The notes beneath the pieces are model-generated. The model had not been told where the DNA came from. It did not search any database and saw nothing but the letters and a program-made list of their open reading frames with translations. The position numbers were made by a program, and so were the translations under genes. Source: Pyricularia pennisetigena (taxonomy: Eukaryota; Ascomycota; Sordariomycetes; Magnaporthales; Pyriculariaceae). From it: a stretch of 64,000 nt of DNA. Within the stretch, counting starts at the first letter, position 1; each line of letters starts with the position of its first letter. Positions 58,970 through 64,000 of the stretch are shown here, piece by piece. Where the stretch lies: contig NC_043740.1 in NCBI RefSeq assembly GCF_004337985.1, forward strand, positions 186,001 to 250,000, written 5' to 3'.

Positions 58970-59320
58970 CTAAACACTTTTTGGACATTCAATATCCCCA
59001 TCTGGCTTTGCGTTATTATTTGTGTCTAATCGAAACCCGTGTGCGTTTGCCATTATCGCCAAAATTAATTTAGCCTGGCAATTTTGTCCAAATTTAAAGA
59101 AATACAGGGACGGTTCACCGTTAAGTTCAAAACCATAGGTTAAACCGGCGTGGCCAGTAGCCATACTTGACGACCTCGTTTGATTGGGTAAACAAAGATA
59201 AGCTACACAATTGGGCGGCTCTCGGTTATTGGAGTTTGTATTCTTTGCAGTACCAGCAGCGGTAGTGGTGGAAATACCGCTGAAAAACGCGGTAGTGTAA
59301 AAGATAGTTTGAAACTGCAT
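58970..59320 (-). CDS. Small predicted secreted protein (116 aa), candidate effector
   Basis: An undamaged frame on the minus strand. An ATG 60 bp upstream (59380) would extend it by 20 residues, but the inner start is chosen because it begins a signal peptide, MQFQTIFYTTAFFSGISTTT followed by AAG. The mature part is about 93 residues with four Cys (PPNC, YLC, QNC, IEC), enough for two disulfides, a NQT glycosylation sequon, and an Asn/Asp-rich C-terminus (DTNNNAKPDGDIECPKSV). No membrane segment. I recognise no family. Like the gene at 8745-9380 it starts MQF and lies in a small island between RIP-mutated repeats, a common setting of effector genes. That role is inference; it could be a leftover gene. 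Confidence 0.62.
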   Translation of the reverse strand: MQFQTIFYTTAFFSGISTTTAAGTAKNTNSNNREPPNCVAYLCLPNQTRSSSMATGHAGLTYGFELNGEPSLYFFKFGQNCQAKLILAIMANAHGFRLDTNNNAKPDGDIECPKSV

Positions 59321-59769
59321 GTTGATAATTTTTAACAAATAGATCGGCGGATTCAATAATGGTCTAAAATTGTGAATCAATTGATTTTGTTAAAGAAGCT
59401 ATGGGTTAAAAGTATATTTCGTCTCNNGAAAGGGGCGTTTTAATATTAATTTATTATTTAAATTCATACCTTTTTTTTTCTGTGCCTGTGAAATTTAATT
59501 GATTGTAGAAATCATTTCGGATTGTCCGAGGCTCCGGTGGTTATAAGCTTCTATATCAGTACAAGGCTAAAGCTTACAGATCATTTGGAAATTTATCTAT
59601 GCACAAACAAGCCTGGAAAACTTGCTTTTATTATAATTTATGGGAAAACTAACCCCTACACTTACCCTCGGAATTGCCGTTAGACCCACCAATTACGCCG
59701 CAGGTAAATATAGCCACGCTGGGCCAGGGTTCCAGAAACCCTGACTCTAGGAGTTCTTCCCTAAAACCC
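59321..59769. other. Upstream region of the secreted-protein gene, with two ambiguous bases
   Basis: Probably the promoter of the gene at 58970-59320. Two Ns at 59426-59427 mark an unresolved base call or gap about 106 bp before the start codon. No TATA box is clear. The rest (59430-59769) is unique in the window and holds no supported gene. Confidence 0.4.
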
Positions 59770-59860
59770 TAATCTCAGGGCTCATCCCTGAAGCCCAAAG
59801 TTCCACAATTAATCGGCTTCGTGGCTCCATTGCGGTTTTGCAGTATTTCGTGGTAGGGGT
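59770..59860 (+). mobile_element. Mutator-like family, short end-A piece
   Basis: TAATCTCAGGGCTCATCC followed by about 70 bp of the end-A sequence, then cut by the mini-element at 59861. Confidence 0.55.
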
Positions 59861-60103
59861 TAGTCTCAGGGCGCATCCCTAAAGCCCAGAACTCCACAAT
59901 TGATCCACTTGGTTCGCTTCGCTCCACTTCGTGGCTCAATTGCGGCTTTGCAATGTATTTGTGGGTCCATCCAAAGATCATTCTGGTTCAGGCGCGATTT
60001 TTTCGGCCAATTAAATTGGCCGAAAAGCCATGTGGCTGAAAGGTACGTGGAGCGCTCGGTCCCCACTGCGAAGCAGGGAGGTCTAGTCTAAGCACTGAGA
60101 CTA
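59861..60103 (+). mobile_element. 243-bp MITE with both ends of the Mutator-like family
   Basis: It opens TAGTCTCAGGGC, runs through end A to TCCATCCAAAGATC, then jumps directly to the end-B palindrome (60000-60026) and closes TAGTCTAAGCACTGAGACTA. The whole interior of the 1.8-kb element is deleted. No target duplication is recognisable. Confidence 0.75.
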
Positions 60104-60266
60104 CATTATAAAATCGATCGCGGTTTGTAATTTAAAATTCCTAAATAGTTAAAATAATTAACAATTACAATACCTGCAAAAAAATGTACGAAGTACTTGT
60201 GGGTTAAAACATTTAGATTATGTTAATGTCTTGAAAGCAACATCGACAAATATACGGTGACAAGGG
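60104..60266 (+). repeat. Unclassified repeat R3, left part
   Basis: It aligns with about 63440-63610: a TCGATCGCGG start, CTTGTGGGTTAAAAC, ACATCGACAAATATACGGTGACAAGG. Its right part resumes at 62072 after the Mutator-like insertion. Confidence 0.5.
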
Positions 60267-62071
60267 TAGTCTCAGGGCTCATCCCTAAAGCCCAGAGCTC
60301 CACAATTGATCCACTTCGTGGCTCAATTGCGGCTTTGCAATGTACCTGTGGGTCCATCCAAAAAACACTTTGGTTTAGGTCTGAGGATAATTTGTCGATT
60401 TTCGCCGTTTATGGCGGTATTTTTGGCCTTTTTTCGACCGACATTTCTTTATTATTCCACAATTACGCAAAATATTAAAAAAAGAAAATATCGTTAAAAA
60501 TAGCGCCTAATATCGCTATTAGCAGCGATTTAATTTATTTTTTTATCTTCTATAATGGCCGAATTCGATACCACCTGCCCTTAATCCGTTTATAGCGGTA
60601 CTGTTTTTTCGATTTTTTTTTTCGATTTTCGATTCTTTTTAACATTATTTTTGATTTTTAACCAAATTTTATAATTTTTGCATGTGGAGGGTCGTATATA
60701 TATATGTATATCGTTAAAATGAATTTTGGTGCATATACTATCCTGTATAAACAGTTCAATAAGCGGATAGGCAAAGTATATATTTTTTTATTTATAATTT
60801 CCAATCGAAATTCGTTTATATTTTTACCAATTTTAACGATACTGAAACCAAAACTTTAGAGATTCGATTACGTATATAAACAAACGTTCAAGTCTAATCC
60901 CATTTATAATATCGGCTTTGAAAACTGTTTAATAAAAATAAATGCTAAATGTGTATTTTAGAAATCCTTTTGCTTTATTTAATTAATTTTATATTATTTT
61001 TGTTTTGCAGTCACATTGTGTGGCTTTTGCACGTGGGGGGGGGGGGGTGGTATAAATATTTTTAACATAACATTACATTTTGATACGTATATCTGACTAT
61101 ATAAACCGCCAAATATGCGGATAGGTAAAGTGTATTTAATTTTATACATATTTTACAATCGAAATGCTTTCACATTTTTACCACATCAATAGAACCAAAA
61201 CTTGAAAAAATGAATAATGTATATGAAAAAACGTGAACGTAAAACCCGATTTACAATACCGGCCCTTTTTGTTTTTTTATATAAAAAATGCTAAATTTGT
61301 GTTATTAGTATTTTTTGCTTTATTTGATTAAACAAAATTTATAAAACAAAACTCAAATAAGATTTATGAATAAATTGGTAAAGGAATGCATAAATTAAAA
61401 ATATTTCAATTTTCTCAATATTTGTGTAAATTATTTAGTTTTTTAACAAATTGTTAATTCATATGAAAACATTCATAAAACTGTTCTTTTTATCGATAAT
61501 TGCATGCACTTTGCAATGTTAGGTCTATTAAACTATAGAAACTGTAATTTAAACTAAAATTAATATTATATACTATTATTGAAAATAAGAATTAAATATA
61601 ATGAAAAATTACAAATTTTACTCAAGATTTTAATATCTTTCCAAATACAGTGGCTATCAAAACGCGGCGGGCATTCAAATAATCAACAAACTCCAATCAA
61701 TTCAACGCAAATTACTGTATATTTTTATAATCTTTATTTGTTTTTTAATTCGAATATTTAATTGTATATTATGGTTACACCATTTGTTTTTATCATTATT
61801 ATGCGAATATATTGTATATACCCGCTATAAACGCCAAAATACCACAAATTATCCTTATATTAATAAAATAATTATTAGCGATATCGCAATATTAGGTATA
61901 TTATTAATAATACCGTTATAAACGGCGAAATGCGACAAAATGTCCTTAGACCAGAACGAGCGTGATCTTTTCGGCCAATATAATTGGTCGAAAAGCTATG
62001 TGGTTAAAAGGTATATGGAGCGTTCGGTCCCCACTGCGGAGCAGGGGGGTCTAGTTTGAGCACTGAGACTA
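60267..62071 (+). mobile_element. Full-length non-autonomous Mutator-like element (1805 bp)
   Basis: TAGTCTCAGGGCTCA at the start and GAGCACTGAGACTA at the end. Flanked by TGACAAGGG (60258-60266) and TGACAAGGC (62072-62080), a 9-bp target duplication with one mismatch. The empty site survives at 63608-63618 (GTGACAAGGGGTGG). Internal sequence is the reverse of the 13461-15270 copy with no transposase frame. A run of 14 or so G at about 61034-61047 interrupts a block that reads CACGTGGAGGG in other copies. Confidence 0.82.
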
Positions 62072-62319
62072 TGACAAGGCGTGGTTTTTTTGCCTGCCAC
62101 CATAGTAGGTAGGGGTAAAAATCACCACCCTTGAACAGTGCTGGCCACTTTGCAGGTGTGTGGAGCCCTTCGGATTTTAAACCTTTTTAATAGCAATTCC
62201 GGCCCAGATTAACACAGGTACAAAACCTTACGCACAGGTAACTAAAGCGAAATACTGTAAATAGATGTATTGTATTAAAATCGATTTTAAAGCTATTTAA
62301 AGGCTAGATTCACCAGGCT
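62072..62319 (+). repeat. Unclassified repeat R3, right part, and spacer
   Basis: TGACAAGGCGTGGTTTTTTTGCCTGCCACC matches 63609-63640. The remainder to 62319 includes a GGTGTGTGGAGCCCTTCGG stretch and no gene. Confidence 0.45.
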
Positions 62320-63240
62320 ATATATATACCGTTGGCGTTAATTACGTTACGCATCCGTTAAGGTATAACTTCCAACCGTTTACGTAGATACGATTCCGGA
62401 ATCGCATCCCAAGCTTCCTGGACACGTTGCCGTATAATATTACACAGGACTTTATCCTAATTCCCGTATTTATATTGCAAATAGTCCCTTGTTTTAATTC
62501 ACACGTTTTCGAAAGGGTTTCAATCCGGTAAAAAAAGGGGCCAAATAATAATTGCGATACCTAATAAACTTATTTATGCGATCGTATTTTTGGTAATATA
62601 CTCCAGAATGTTATTATATATAAATTAAAGAGGGTTACCGGCAAACCGGTTATTAACTAAATAATTGTAGATAACCTGAATAATATATTGGCAGTAAATA
62701 TTTGAATCGATTTTATCCAAATTCCTTTCCCCAAAAAAGCCCGGCCCTTCACCAGTTACCTTTGAGAAATAACCCCAAAACATACAGCCCCGTTTTTTTG
62801 GAGGCGTTCGCTTTCATAAGTTATATTATTTTCTTAATAGCTTCGCTTATAACGTTCGCTTATCAATGCGTTTTATACGAGGCCTACGTTTTGTTAAACC
62901 AGAGTATTTGTGCCCAATTTTAGTAAGTTAAAATGAGGTGCGTTTCTGTAAGAGCGAACCTTTTTTGGCGTGTGGTCTCGGTAATATGGGGCTTTTTGGC
63001 TATTTATTGGCCGTAACCGTGAATATGCAGCGTATTCCTAAGTACGTATATGCCGTATTTCCTTTTCAAAAACGCTGTCACGAATTGTTCCTTACCTATA
63101 CATTTATTTTCACGGTTAGGCGAAACGAATTCGACGAATTGGTCCATTTTTTCTGCAGTTATTATAAAGGGCCGGCCGGACCGGCCGCGGTGCCGAAAAA
63201 TCGGGTCGATAAAAGCTTAACGGATTTAATTTCGTGAAAA
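62320..63240 (-). pseudogene. Tc1/mariner-type transposase remnant
   Basis: Minus-strand frames, from the N-terminal side, show KRTPPKKRGCMFWGYFSK and GPGFFGERNLDKIDSNIYCQ near 62800-62690, then YNNILEYITKNTIA. WPLFLPD then NPFENV follows near 62550-62500, the Tc1 motif WPxxSPDLNPIENxW with its second/third catalytic residues. The end is RVQEAWDAIPESYLRKRLEV, then IPQRMRNVINANG with Q as a stop. Such enzymes insert at TA. Terminal repeats are not resolved. Confidence 0.7.
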
Positions 63241-63645
63241 ACCGGTGATTGCAGTAATTTGGAACTTGGATAACCCGGCATTATAATAAAGAGTAGGAAC
63301 GCGTGTTCGTTGGAATTCGGTAAGGTGTTGAGTTGCGGTGGTGATTGGCGTGGATTTTAATAGCGATTTGCTAGTTGTTTTGCAGGGTTAATAATAACAC
63401 TTTGCGGTTATATAATCTAACAAAGAAGAATACAAAAAGAATTGATCGCGGCCGTGATTTTAGGTGTCAAAGTCGTTAAATTAACGAATACGTATAAAAA
63501 ACAACTGCGATACCTATAAAAAAAGCACGAATTACCTGTGGGGTTAGAAGTTTCTACATTATACCAACATTAGTTAGCGTTGTGAAAGTTACATCGATAA
63601 ATGTACGGTGACAAGGGGTGGTTTTCTTTTGCCTGCCACCGTAAT
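63241..63645 (+). repeat. Repeat R3, second copy, and spacer
   Basis: From about 63440 it matches 60110-60266 and 62072-62100, with the uninterrupted GGTGACAAGGGGTGG target site. Bases 63241-63440 hold no supported gene. Confidence 0.5.
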
Positions 63646-63792
63646 ATACCTGTAAGTCCATCCAAAGAACGCTTTGGTTTAGGTCTGAGGACAATTTGTT
63701 GATGTTCGCCGTTTAGAACCGTATTTTTAACAATCGGGCGATTAATATTCAGTTGTAAAAAAATTAATAGAAATTGTAAAAATAGACGGTTT
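63646..63792 (+). mobile_element. Mutator-like family, internal end-A piece
   Basis: GTCCATCCAAAGAACGCTTT and GGTTTAGGTCTGAGGACAAT match 60350-60385. Its terminus is missing. Confidence 0.5.
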
Positions 63793-64000
63793 TATTACGA
63801 CCAGACAGTCGGGTCGGTACCAGTGAGGCCAGGCGGGGTTAAACCCCTCCTGACGACACCCAACCACAAAGGTCACCGACCGACAGGGATAGGATTACGG
63901 AAGAACCCAGTCACGTGACACAAAGTGACTGCCAAGGAAATAATTTCAGTAATCCTTGGGAGATTATAATAAGTTAAAAGAAATAATCTCTCCGCTTATG
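63793..64000 (+). mobile_element. Gypsy LTR, partial at the right edge
   Basis: TATTACGACCAGACAGTCGG onwards aligns with the starts of the Gypsy 1 and solo LTRs; it continues past the window. Whether it is a solo LTR or starts a full element cannot be told. Confidence 0.75.

Noticed and set aside
62702..63237. Plus-strand frames of 73 and 99 codons with hydrophobic stretches
   Set aside because: They are antisense to the Tc1/mariner transposase relic, whose minus-strand motifs are convincing.
1..64000. Telomere or subtelomere proof from the RecQ relic
   Set aside because: No TTAGGG arrays or other telomeric repeats are present; RecQ alone does not place the window.
1..64000. CRISPR array, operons or bacterial features
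   Set aside because: The window is eukaryotic by intron, LTR element and RIP evidence; the tandem repeats seen are coding or transposon repeats without spacer structure.

Overview
This window is a repeat-dominated, AT-rich block of a filamentous ascomycete (Pezizomycotina) genome. Almost every base can be assigned to degraded transposable elements. Pairs of copies differ mainly by C-to-T and G-to-A changes. When the old reading frames are followed, the stops fall where Gln or Trp codons are expected, and CpG is kept while CpA is lost. That is the signature of repeat-induced point mutation (RIP). I cannot name the species.

Layout. 1-7.5 kb: minus-strand remains of a SNF2-type helicase (running off the left edge) and a RecQ-type helicase; a second SNF2-unit fragment lies at 25.1-26.4 kb. 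8.7-9.4 kb: an intact two-exon gene for a predicted single-pass membrane protein with a secreted Cys-Pro-Gly repeat ectodomain. 10-15.3 kb: copies of a non-autonomous, Mutator-like family of about 1.8 kb (9-bp target duplications, hairpin-rich ends) mixed with pieces of a Copia LTR. 15.3-24.8 kb: another member of that family, split by a full Ty3/Gypsy chromovirus (15751-23070) and by a foldback element (23109-23925). 26.4-31.2 kb: two pogo/Fot1-type elements flanking a fragment of a second Copia-type polyprotein. 31.2-57.2 kb: a nest of three related Copia elements (C, A, B); A holds a full chromovirus (34349-41596) and B holds a solo LTR of the same chromovirus. 57.2-64 kb: more Mutator-like pieces, a second small predicted secreted protein gene (58970-59320), a MITE joining both ends of the Mutator-like family, a Tc1/mariner transposase relic and the start of another Gypsy LTR.

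Only two genes look functional. Both encode small proteins with signal peptides and sit in single-copy islands inside the RIP-mutated landscape, the usual setting of candidate effectors in plant-associated fungi. Their functions are not recognisable. Insertion order can be read from target-site duplications: TATAG for Gypsy 2, TTATG for Gypsy 1, CTTAT for the solo LTR, CTAAAGACT for the Mutator-like copy at 13461, and TGACAAGGG/C for the copy at 60267.

The least-explained signals are the membrane protein gene, a Cys-rich antisense frame conserved in both Gypsy copies, the paired SNF2/RecQ helicase unit with scattered short motifs, and two Gypsy insertions one base apart in equivalent sites of two Copia copies.
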